From: Taibaiella sp041660405
Lineage (GTDB): Bacteria; Bacteroidota; Bacteroidia; Chitinophagales; Chitinophagaceae
Length of the DNA: 64,000 bases
Reading direction: 5' to 3'
Assembly (NCBI GenBank): GCA_041660405.1
Contig: JBAZWL010000001.1
Location: 124,001-188,000, forward strand
This document shows, in pieces, positions 51,512 through 59,831 of the stretch. Numbering within the stretch: the stretch's first letter is position 1; every line of letters starts with the position of its first letter. The notes beneath the pieces are model-generated. The model was given only the letters and a program-made list of their open reading frames with translations. It had not been told where the DNA came from and searched no databases. A program made the translations under genes and the position numbers.

Positions 51512-53107
51512 TCAGACACTAATACCCCAGCGATCCATATTGGCCCAGCCAAAATCGGATTTATATCGTTCCGGAATAATGCCTTCGTTCATGGAACCGA
51601 TAGGCACAGAAGGAAATATTTCTTCAAATGTCAGCATCTCATTGAGGGAAATTCTGCGGTAAATATGTGATCGGGTAATGTTTCCCATATTATCCAAACC
51701 TGAAGCACCAAGCAACTCCACAAAATTTTTCACGGTAGCCTGTTGATAATTGGCTACTCTGGTCTTTTTATCTTCAACCACAAGGCCGATGGTCAATGAC
51801 GGGTCTTGTGTAGCCACTCCTGTAGGACACTTATTGGTATTGCATTGTAATGCCTGGATGCAGCCTACTGCCATCATCATAGCCCGTGCGCTGTTGCAGG
51901 TATCTGCACCCAAAGCCATAGCCCTAAGTATATGAAATCCTGATACAATCTTTCCCGAAGCAATGATCCTGATATGTTTGCGGATATCCATACCTCGAAG
52001 AATGTTGTGCACGAAAGCAAGGCCATCCAGCAAGGGCGCCCCTACATAATTTGAAAATTCCTGTGGTGCAGCACCGGTGCCACCTTCACCGCCATCTACA
52101 GTAATAAAGTCGGGATAAATATCCAGTTCTATCATGGCCTTACAAATAGCTATGAATTCACTTTTATAACCGATGCATAGCTTAAACCCGACAGGTTTTC
52201 CTTCGCAAAGGTCTCTTAGCCTTTTAATAAAAAGCACCATTTCTTTTGGTGTATTAAAAGCCGAATGATAGGGTGGTGAGGCTACTATTTTATATGGTTT
52301 TACATGGCGGATCGCGGCAATTTCAGGTGTGTTTTTTGCTGCCGGCAAAATACCGCCATGGCCTGGTTTTGCGCCTTGTGATATTTTCAGTTCGATCATT
52401 TTCACACTGGTTTTTTTTGCGTTTTCTGCAAACAAAGCCGGATTAAATAATCCATTCTCGTCACGGCAACCAAAATATCCTGTGCCTATCTGCCAGATGA
52501 TATCACCTCCGTGTTTTAAGTGAAACGGGCTCAGGCCACCTTCACCGGTATTATGTGCAAAGCCACCTATTTTAGCTCCGGCGTTCATCGCTTCAATGGC
52601 ATTGCTGCTCAAGGATCCATAGCTCATCGCCGATATGTTCAGGATACTGGCTTCGTAGGGTTGCTTGCAGTCCTTATTGCCAAAGACCACTCTGGGATTA
52701 TGATCCAGCTTATCAAAGTCTTTAGGTGCTATAGAGTGGCACATCCATTCGTAGCCTTCATTATACACGTCAATTTGCGTACCAAAGGGCATGGTGTCCG
52801 TTTCCTTTTTTGCCCGTTGATAAATAGTTGAACGATCAATACGATTAATAGGACGTCCGTCAGTATCTGATTCCACGAAATACTGGTACACCTTTGGCCT
52901 CATATCTTCCATGAAATAACGCAACCGTCCAAATACAGGATAAATGCGCATAATACTGTGCCTGGTCTGGATCATGTCGTAATAGCCCATACCCGTAAGC
53001 AACAAGACAATGACGAAAAATGGATACCAATGAGGGCTTAAAAATACAGATAACAACAAAGTTGTTATTAATAATATAGCAGAGACCATTACGAAGAGTT
53101 TGCGCAT
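51512..53107 (-). CDS. FMN-binding glutamate synthase-family protein, membrane-anchored
   Basis: From the ATG at 53107 the protein has 531 residues. The first about 55 residues form two hydrophobic helices (FVMVSAILLITTLLLSVFLS and FFVIVLLLTGMGYY). The rest is the GltS-type FMN/Fe-S domain: ISAMSYGSLSSNAIEAMNAG, GEGGLSPFH, SQGAKPGHGGILPA, VDGGEGGTGAAPQEF, and the cluster ligands in CNTNKCPTGVATQDP. No glutaminase or NADPH domain is present or adjacent, so it is not a complete glutamate synthase. Such stand-alone proteins are common, and their electron donor is unknown. The in-frame upstream extension (to 53170) is Lys-rich and is not expected. Confidence 0.87.
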   Translation of the reverse strand: MRKLFVMVSAILLITTLLLSVFLSPHWYPFFVIVLLLTGMGYYDMIQTRHSIMRIYPVFGRLRYFMEDMRPKVYQYFVESDTDGRPINRIDRSTIYQRAKKETDTMPFGTQIDVYNEGYEWMCHSIAPKDFDKLDHNPRVVFGNKDCKQPYEASILNISAMSYGSLSSNAIEAMNAGAKIGGFAHNTGEGGLSPFHLKHGGDIIWQIGTGYFGCRDENGLFNPALFAENAKKTSVKMIELKISQGAKPGHGGILPAAKNTPEIAAIRHVKPYKIVASPPYHSAFNTPKEMVLFIKRLRDLCEGKPVGFKLCIGYKSEFIAICKAMIELDIYPDFITVDGGEGGTGAAPQEFSNYVGAPLLDGLAFVHNILRGMDIRKHIRIIASGKIVSGFHILRAMALGADTCNSARAMMMAVGCIQALQCNTNKCPTGVATQDPSLTIGLVVEDKKTRVANYQQATVKNFVELLGASGLDNMGNITRSHIYRRISLNEMLTFEEIFPSVPIGSMNEGIIPERYKSDFGWANMDRWGISV

Positions 53108-53281
53108 AATCTTCTTTTTTATTTTGAGGAGAGCGTAATAATTAGCTAAAGAATGAACATTATGTGGCATTTCCTACAAAACAAATATTCTTTTCGTCTT
53201 ATTAACAATGCAGTGACATCCTTTGGATAACCCTATTGTTATTTCCAATAGTAAGGGTTCTGTAAACAAAACATTTCTATA

Positions 53282-53289
53282 TACCTTTG
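53282..53289 (+). promoter_or_regulatory. -7 box of mfd (leaderless layout)
   Basis: TACCTTTG is an exact -7 box that ends seven bases before the mfd ATG. A -33 is not evident. Confidence 0.45.
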
Positions 53290-53296
53290 CGGCCTC

Positions 53297-56200
53297 ATGA
53301 ACCTGCAAACTTTGCTGGGATTTTATCAGAATGATATCCGCTTAAAACAAATAGCGGCCGGAATCTCATTGCCTGATCCCAAAATGCGCCTGATGTTGCG
53401 CAATCTCAAAGGCTCATCTCTCAACTTTATCGCAAGTGCAGTATGGCAGCAAGCTGATGCCAATCATGTATTTGTATTGAACGACAGAGAAGAAGCCGCC
53501 TATTTTCATAACGACCTGGAAAGCCTTACCCACGCCCTGGATATTTGTTATTTCCCCGATTCTTTTAAGAAAACCGGTGACTACAAAAGCCTGAACAGTA
53601 GCCATATCATGCTGCGTACTGAAGCACTGGCACATCTTTCTTCAAAAGACAGCAGTAGCCTTAGGAAAAAAGTGTTGGTTACTTATCCCGAAGCTTTGTT
53701 TGAAAGAGTGGTAAATGCTACATCCCTTTCCAGCAATATGATCCACATTAAAACCAGTGAATTGCTGAACGTGGATGAACTGATGAAACGATTTGTGAAT
53801 CTGGGTTTCAAGCGGGAAGACTTTGTATATGAGCCTGGTCAGTTTGCTATGCGTGGCGGTATCCTCGATATTTACTCCTTCGGCAATGAGCATCCTTACC
53901 GTATCGAGTTGTTTGGCAATGAGGTGGACAGTATCCGTATTTTCAACCCGGAAACACAGCTTTCAGAACGTAAGCTGTTGCAGGTTTCTATCCTACCCAA
54001 TATTGAAACAAAGTTTGAAACAGGAGAGAAGATTTCACTGTTGGATTACTTACCGGAGAACACTGTATTCTGGTTTAAGGATTTCACTTTTACTGTAGAT
54101 AAACTTGCAAAGCTGGAAGATGAACTTGCTGAAAAGCTTCCTGAAGGCCCGGTTGCAGCTATTGAACATGAACAAATCATCAAACAGCTTACTATACAGG
54201 ATTTTGAAGATGCCGGCGAATGGAAAAGAAAAGTATTTAACCGCCACATCATTCAATGGACCGAAACAGATACAGACATCGAGGTTAAGAATAAAGAGCT
54301 TACTGTTGTTGATTTTGCTACTGAAAATCAACCTGTCTTTAACCGGAACTTTGAATTGCTTATATCCAATCTGAAGCGACAAACTGAAGCAGGTTATATT
54401 GCTTATATTTTTGCAGAGAATGCCAAACAATTAGAAAGATTACGCACCATTTTTGAAGACTCGGGTGCACAGCTCAACTTTGTACCCATTCCGGTTTCTA
54501 TCAGTAAAGGTTTTATCGATCATGAGCATAAGATACTGGCCTATACCGATCACCAGATCTTTCAACGATATCATAAATACAAAGTAAAACAAGCATACAG
54601 CAAAGGCAAGGCTATTACGCTCAAAGCCTTAAAGGAACTGCAACCTGGCGATTATGTAACCCATATAGACCATGGTGTAGGTGTATATAGTGGTTTGCAA
54701 AAAATTGAGGTAAACGGTAATTTGCAGGAAGCAGTTCGTATTCTTTATCGCGATAAAGATGTGCTGTATGTCAACATCAACTCGCTTCATAAGATCAGTA
54801 AATATACCGGTAAAGAAGGCACTGTACCCAAGGTAAACAAACTAGGTAGCGACGCCTGGGAAAAACTGAAGAATAAAACCAAGAAACAGGTTAAAGATAT
54901 TGCTGCAGACCTGATACGGCTATATGCCAAACGTAAGGCTTCGGAAGGCTTTGCACACTCTCCGGACAGCTATCTGCAAACGGAACTTGAGGCTTCCTTC
55001 TTTTATGAAGATACTCCGGATCAAAGTAAAGCTACTGCTGATGTGAAAAGAGACATGGAAGCCGCTTCGCCTATGGACAGGTTAGTGTGTGGTGATGTCG
55101 GTTTTGGTAAAACAGAGATAGCAGTGCGCGCTGCTTTTAAAACTGTGGGCGACAGCAAACAGGCTGCCATATTGGTTCCTACCACTATTCTGGCCTATCA
55201 ACATTATCAGACTTTTAAGGATAGGCTGAAAGATTTTCCGGCAAATGTTGATTTTATAAATCGCTTTAAATCTGCCAAAGAAAAGAAGGAAACATTAAAG
55301 AAAGTAGAAGAAGGCAAGATCGATATTATTATTGGTACACATGCTTTGCTGGGGAAAGACGTTAAGTTCAAAGATCTCGGCTTGCTTATAATTGATGAAG
55401 AACAAAAATTTGGTGTAGGGGCAAAAGAGAAATTAAGAGAGCGTAAAGCCAATGTAGATACGCTCACCCTTACGGCTACACCTATTCCGCGTACGCTTCA
55501 GTTCTCGCTTATGAATGCACGTGATCTGAGTATTATGAATACCCCTCCACCCAATCGCCAGCCTGTGCATACCGAGGTGATGGGCTTTGATGAGATTGCC
55601 ATTCGCGATGCTATTTATTATGAAACAGAACGTGGTGGCCAGGTGTACTTCATTCATAACAGGGTGCAGAGCTTGCCGTCAATGGCTGAAAAGATACGGG
55701 AGTTGTGTCCTGATCTGGAAATTGAAGTCGCACATGGACAAATGGAAGGTGCCAAACTGGAGAAGGCTTTGCTCGATTTCATGAGCAATAAGTTTGACGT
55801 GCTTTGCTGTACCAATATTGTAGAAAGCGGTGTGGATATTGCTAATGCCAATACGATTATCATCAACAATGCGCATCAATTCGGGCTTAGTGATTTGCAT
55901 CAGTTAAGGGGTCGTGTAGGCCGTAGTAATAAGAAAGCATTCTGTTATCTTGTCGCTCCATCAATGATAACTTTACCCAATGATAGTCGCAAACGTTTAC
56001 AGACATTGGAACAGTTTAATGAACTGGGAAGCGGCTTCCAGATTGCCATGCGGGATTTGGACATTCGTGGAGCAGGTAATATTCTGGGAGGAGAACAAAG
56101 CGGGTTTATAGCAGAGATCGGTTTTGAAATGTATCAGAAAATACTTGCTGAAGCCATGCACGAACTTAGAAGCACAGACTTCAAAGATGTATTTGCAGAG

Positions 56201-56674
56201 GAGATGGAACGCAAACATGATTACGTTACAGATTGCACCATTGATACTGATCTGGAAATCCTGATCCCCGATACTTATATAGAGAACATTACCGAGCGTC
56301 TTTCGCTTTATACTCAATTGGACGATATTGAAGAAGAACTGGAACTACAAATGTTTGAAGAGGAACTGGTGGATAGATTTGGTCCTGTACCGCCACAAGT
56401 AAAAGATCTGTTCACTACATTACGCTGTCGTAAGATGGCTAAAGAACTTGGCTTTGAAAAACTTATTTTAAAGAATGAACAGATGCGGTTATATTTCATC
56501 AGCAATCCAGACTCGCCTTATTTCGAAAGCGACACATTCAATAATATCATGCAGTATATACAAACTGAAGTGAATAATGCAAGGCTAAAACAGGTAGGTA
56601 AAAACTTTATGCTGATTGTTGATAAAATGAAATCCATGAATGATGTTGAGTGGTTTTTAAAAGGAATGAGTTAG
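53297..56674 (+). CDS. mfd: Transcription-repair coupling factor
   Basis: Mfd removes RNA polymerase stalled at lesions and recruits UvrA (encoded at 15041-17869). The 1125-residue protein has the UvrB-like N-terminal domains (about 1-350; GLLDIYS-type segment MRGGILDIYSFG), the RNA-polymerase interaction domain (PGDYVTHIDHGVGVYSGL, about 453-470), and a RecG-like translocase with CGDVGFGKTEIAVRAAF (about 599-615), IIDEEQKFGV and LTATPIPRTLQFS. It then shows LRGRVGRSNKKAFCYL and the C-terminal inhibitory D7 domain. Length and order are standard. Confidence 0.97.
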   Translation: MNLQTLLGFYQNDIRLKQIAAGISLPDPKMRLMLRNLKGSSLNFIASAVWQQADANHVFVLNDREEAAYFHNDLESLTHALDICYFPDSFKKTGDYKSLNSSHIMLRTEALAHLSSKDSSSLRKKVLVTYPEALFERVVNATSLSSNMIHIKTSELLNVDELMKRFVNLGFKREDFVYEPGQFAMRGGILDIYSFGNEHPYRIELFGNEVDSIRIFNPETQLSERKLLQVSILPNIETKFETGEKISLLDYLPENTVFWFKDFTFTVDKLAKLEDELAEKLPEGPVAAIEHEQIIKQLTIQDFEDAGEWKRKVFNRHIIQWTETDTDIEVKNKELTVVDFATENQPVFNRNFELLISNLKRQTEAGYIAYIFAENAKQLERLRTIFEDSGAQLNFVPIPVSISKGFIDHEHKILAYTDHQIFQRYHKYKVKQAYSKGKAITLKALKELQPGDYVTHIDHGVGVYSGLQKIEVNGNLQEAVRILYRDKDVLYVNINSLHKISKYTGKEGTVPKVNKLGSDAWEKLKNKTKKQVKDIAADLIRLYAKRKASEGFAHSPDSYLQTELEASFFYEDTPDQSKATADVKRDMEAASPMDRLVCGDVGFGKTEIAVRAAFKTVGDSKQAAILVPTTILAYQHYQTFKDRLKDFPANVDFINRFKSAKEKKETLKKVEEGKIDIIIGTHALLGKDVKFKDLGLLIIDEEQKFGVGAKEKLRERKANVDTLTLTATPIPRTLQFSLMNARDLSIMNTPPPNRQPVHTEVMGFDEIAIRDAIYYETERGGQVYFIHNRVQSLPSMAEKIRELCPDLEIEVAHGQMEGAKLEKALLDFMSNKFDVLCCTNIVESGVDIANANTIIINNAHQFGLSDLHQLRGRVGRSNKKAFCYLVAPSMITLPNDSRKRLQTLEQFNELGSGFQIAMRDLDIRGAGNILGGEQSGFIAEIGFEMYQKILAEAMHELRSTDFKDVFAEEMERKHDYVTDCTIDTDLEILIPDTYIENITERLSLYTQLDDIEEELELQMFEEELVDRFGPVPPQVKDLFTTLRCRKMAKELGFEKLILKNEQMRLYFISNPDSPYFESDTFNNIMQYIQTEVNNARLKQVGKNFMLIVDKMKSMNDVEWFLKGMS

Positions 56675-56700
56675 ACGATTAATCTATAACATAGCAAACC

Positions 56701-56729
56701 AAGGGAACACAAATTGTGTTCCCTTTTTT
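56701..56729 (+). terminator. Terminator after mfd
   Basis: AAGGGAACACAA and TTGTGTTCCCTT form a perfect 12-bp stem with a short loop, followed by T-rich sequence. Confidence 0.85.
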
Positions 56730-57054
56730 AATTTATTTGACAATAGCTCGTCTTATTTTGTAAGATTTTTGTTCAAAAAATTTATAGGATACATATTAAA
56801 CACAGGTGAATAATATAAATTTGAAATGCATTGATAAATTTATGGTTAAAACTACTTTCCGTTTTAATTAAAATCCGAATTGCTTAATTATAGAATAAAT
56901 GGATAATAAACTCGATTTTTAGATAAATTATCTGTTTTTACAATGCACTGTTTTGATATTTATTAAATATTGCGTTAAAATAAATATTTAGAAACTCTAT
57001 AATAGATGCAACAAATTACATAACTTAGTTCCGAACCAATTTAATAATAATCAG
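56730..57054. other. 325-base AT-rich intergenic region
   Basis: The region between mfd and the next gene is extremely AT-rich. It contains short palindromes such as ATATTTATTAAATAT (56958-56972) and no exact TAnnTTTG box near the next start. I see no ORF, RNA gene or named element; it may hold promoter and operator sites that I cannot identify. Confidence 0.4.
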
Positions 57055-58137
57055 ATGAACCGCTCTCAAAAAACCGTCAATGGTTTGTGTATGGCTTTGT
57101 GTGTGACGATCAGTTTGTTTATCACGAGCGACTTACAAGCTAAGACAAAAATGCTTAGCATTACTCCTGCTAACGACAAAGTAGCAGTGAAGAATTTCCG
57201 GATCAGTAAAGTTGTGGATGACCGATTAGAGACCAATGGTATTGGATACCTCACCACAGGGGCACACAATTATTTTCTCCCTGCCAGTTTCAGGCAAAGC
57301 CTCCCGGACGAGATTAACCAGTTCCTTAACGAAAGCACGGTACAGAGTACGAATGCAGAAGAAGTTACACTACACGTTTATGATTACCTTCTCTTTGAAA
57401 AATCATCCTTTAAAGGTGCGGAGATAGCGCTACATGTGCATTACGCGATCTTTAATAAAAGCGGTGACCGTATCATAGACTACTCTAATGTAGATACGCG
57501 GAACACAGGGATGAACATGGGTGCCAATGCAGGTGAATTGATGAGAAGAAGCATGGTCAATTACCTAACAGAAATTGACACGAAAATTGCACCGGTATTG
57601 GCTTTGTACAGAAGCAGCCAGCCTATTAAAGTTTCCTACGTTTTTGTAAAAGAACCAGCTCAAAAAAACTTGCTGCCTTATAATCCGTCGCGCCCCTTAA
57701 ATGTTTACAATTTTGTGGCTAAGGCACCCGAAGCTACCAATGCTCCATCAGAAGCTGAATGCGGGCTAATGGTAAACTACCAGGTAAGGCATATTGATGG
57801 TAAAGCCGAGGCGTTTGTTGAATTGCTTCCTTATTTTAACCAGGCAAAATCCTGGATCAAAACCGGAGATGATCTTAAAAAGAAGCTGGCTTATGAACAA
57901 ACCTATTTCAAGATATCGGCTTTTGTAACAAATGAATTGATTAAAGAACTGCAGGCAAAATCGTTCACCTTCAGCAACCTTAAAAAGGATATTGATGAAT
58001 TAAGGGAGAAATATATTGCCAGAATGAAATCATTACAACAGCAATACCAGATGGAGACAGAATATGGAAACAATATGGCTTCTATGGAAAAGTGGAACCG
58101 CCAGATCGCGTTCTACCCTGCTTATGCAAGTAATTAA
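57055..58137 (+). CDS. Secreted protein, function unknown
   Basis: The 360-residue protein has a signal peptide (about 1-29; LCMALCVTISLFITSDLQAK) without a lipobox. The mature part begins with a beta domain (about 35-200; VKNFRISKVVDDRLETNGIG and EVTLHVYDYLLFEKSSFKG) of a kind seen in Bacteroidota lipid/outer-membrane-linked proteins. The C-terminal 80 residues are helical and charged (LKKDIDELREKYIARMKSLQ). I recognise no family. It follows a long AT-rich leader and ends at a strong hairpin. Confidence 0.7.
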   Translation: MNRSQKTVNGLCMALCVTISLFITSDLQAKTKMLSITPANDKVAVKNFRISKVVDDRLETNGIGYLTTGAHNYFLPASFRQSLPDEINQFLNESTVQSTNAEEVTLHVYDYLLFEKSSFKGAEIALHVHYAIFNKSGDRIIDYSNVDTRNTGMNMGANAGELMRRSMVNYLTEIDTKIAPVLALYRSSQPIKVSYVFVKEPAQKNLLPYNPSRPLNVYNFVAKAPEATNAPSEAECGLMVNYQVRHIDGKAEAFVELLPYFNQAKSWIKTGDDLKKKLAYEQTYFKISAFVTNELIKELQAKSFTFSNLKKDIDELREKYIARMKSLQQQYQMETEYGNNMASMEKWNRQIAFYPAYASN

Positions 58138-58170
58138 TTTTGCCATGACAAACATTCAACTGCAACAGTA

Positions 58171-58206
58171 AAAATAAGGACTGAAAAATTTCAGTCCTTA
58201 TTTTTT
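58171..58206. terminator. Bidirectional terminator between the secreted protein and gltX
   Basis: A perfect 16-bp stem (AAAATAAGGACTGAAA) with a two-base loop, between convergent genes and flanked by A/T runs. Confidence 0.85.
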
Positions 58207-58232
58207 ATTTCCTTTTTATAGCCGGTAACAAA

Positions 58233-59756
58233 TTACAACTGCGCGAGCGCGTTATTGATCCTGCTCTTTGTTTCTTCTTTACCCATCAGCGCTATAATAT
58301 CAAATACACCTGGTCCGAATTTTCCACCTACCAGCATAATACGCAAGGGCAGCATCAGCTCCCCTTTCTTTATACCCATTTCTGTAGCCAGGTTGCCAAA
58401 TGAATTCTCCAGTGCTTCATGCGTTAGTGCTGTAGCGTCCAATTGCTCCATCCAGGATTGAAAGAATGTAGTTTTCTGCTCATTCCACTTGCCTTTAACT
58501 GATTCGATATCCAGTTGTTTAGGTGCTTCAAAGAAGAAGCGACCTTGCTCTACAAGATCAGATAAAAGATGGCAACGCTCTTTAATCAGGCCAATTACTG
58601 TACTTAAATGTTCTTTATCGGGGTTTATATTTTCTTTTTGGAAAAACGGCAAAGCAAGGTCAGCAAGCCTTCCATTGTCTGCACGTAATATGTGTTGGTG
58701 GTTGAACCATTTTGCTTTTTCATAATCAAATTTGGCCCCGCCCTTATGTACTCTTTCCATGGAGAAGAGTTCACATAATTCCTCCAAAGAAAATATTTCC
58801 TGTTCAATACCTGGATTCCAACCCAATAAGGCAAGCAGATTTACAAACGCTTCCGGAAGAAAGCCTCTTTCGCGGAAGCCAGTAGTAATCTCACCAGATT
58901 TAGGATCTTTCCAATCCATAGCAAACACAGGGAAGCCTAAACGATCGCCGTCGCGTTTGCTTAGTTTACCATTGCCATCAGGCTTTAATATAAGGGGGAG
59001 ATGTGCCCATTGTGGCATATCTTTTTCCCAACCCAGGTAACACCATAGCAACATATGAACAGGCGCACTGGGCAGCCATTCCTCGCCACGGAAAGCATGT
59101 GTAATCTTCATCAGGTAATCATCAACAACTACTGCCAGGTGATACGTAGGCATACCATCGCCTTTGAGCAATACTTTATCATCCACTACATTGGTTTCAT
59201 GACTGATCTCGCCACGAATCATATCGGTAAAGTGTATGGTCTCGTTTTCGGGTACTTTAATACGCACTACGTACGGAGTACCATCCAGTATAAGTTGCCG
59301 GGTTTCTTCTTCAGATAAGGTAAGCGAGTTGCGCATCATACCCCTCGTACGATGATCGTATTGCGGATTTGGATTTTCAGGTGTCCTTAAATCAGCACGC
59401 ATTTTTTCCAATTCTTCCGGTGTATCAAAAGCATAATAGGCGTGGCCGCTTTGTAATAAATGCTCTGCATAATCGCGGTAGATTGGTTTACGTTCGCTCT
59501 GTCGATAGGGGGCATATTCACCTTCTTTGCGCACACTCTCATCAGGCATTAATCCACACCAATCCAGGCAATCAAATATATAATCTTCAGCACCGGGCAC
59601 AAAGCGTCCCTGATCAGTATCTTCAATACGAAGGACAAAGGTGCCGTTATGTTTTTTTGCAAAAAGATAATTGAACAATACAGTACGTACACCACCAAGG
59701 TGTAAACCACCAGTAGGGCTGGGGGCAAAGCGTACGCGGACATTATTTGAATTCAT
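58233..59756 (-). CDS. gltX: Glutamyl-tRNA synthetase
   Basis: This class I enzyme charges tRNA-Glu. The 507-residue protein has the HIGH-type motif APSPTGGLHLGGVRT (about 11-25) and the KMSKS-type KLSKRDGDR (about 262-270), with LRIEDTDQGRFVPGAE as the glutamate-binding segment. Length is normal. A near-consensus -7 box (TATTTTCG on the minus strand at 59761-59768) lies four bases before the ATG, which again predicts a leaderless mRNA. Confidence 0.96.
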   Translation of the reverse strand: MNSNNVRVRFAPSPTGGLHLGGVRTVLFNYLFAKKHNGTFVLRIEDTDQGRFVPGAEDYIFDCLDWCGLMPDESVRKEGEYAPYRQSERKPIYRDYAEHLLQSGHAYYAFDTPEELEKMRADLRTPENPNPQYDHRTRGMMRNSLTLSEEETRQLILDGTPYVVRIKVPENETIHFTDMIRGEISHETNVVDDKVLLKGDGMPTYHLAVVVDDYLMKITHAFRGEEWLPSAPVHMLLWCYLGWEKDMPQWAHLPLILKPDGNGKLSKRDGDRLGFPVFAMDWKDPKSGEITTGFRERGFLPEAFVNLLALLGWNPGIEQEIFSLEELCELFSMERVHKGGAKFDYEKAKWFNHQHILRADNGRLADLALPFFQKENINPDKEHLSTVIGLIKERCHLLSDLVEQGRFFFEAPKQLDIESVKGKWNEQKTTFFQSWMEQLDATALTHEALENSFGNLATEMGIKKGELMLPLRIMLVGGKFGPGVFDIIALMGKEETKSRINNALAQL

Positions 59757-59780
59757 GCCGCGAAAATAGGCCTTTAAATT

Positions 59781-59812
59781 AAAAGGAGAATGCTATAGCA
59801 TTCTCCTTTTTT
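59781..59812 (-). terminator. Terminator after sprA
   Basis: AAAAGGAGAATGC, a TATA loop and its exact complement (59781-59810) form a 13-bp stem just downstream of the sprA stop on the minus strand, before the gltX promoter. Confidence 0.85.
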
Positions 59813-59831
59813 AAAAATATTGAACTTAACC

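Noticed and set aside
53108..53170. N-terminal extension of the glutamate-synthase-like protein
   Set aside because: It is Lys-rich and precedes an otherwise normal start with two membrane helices.
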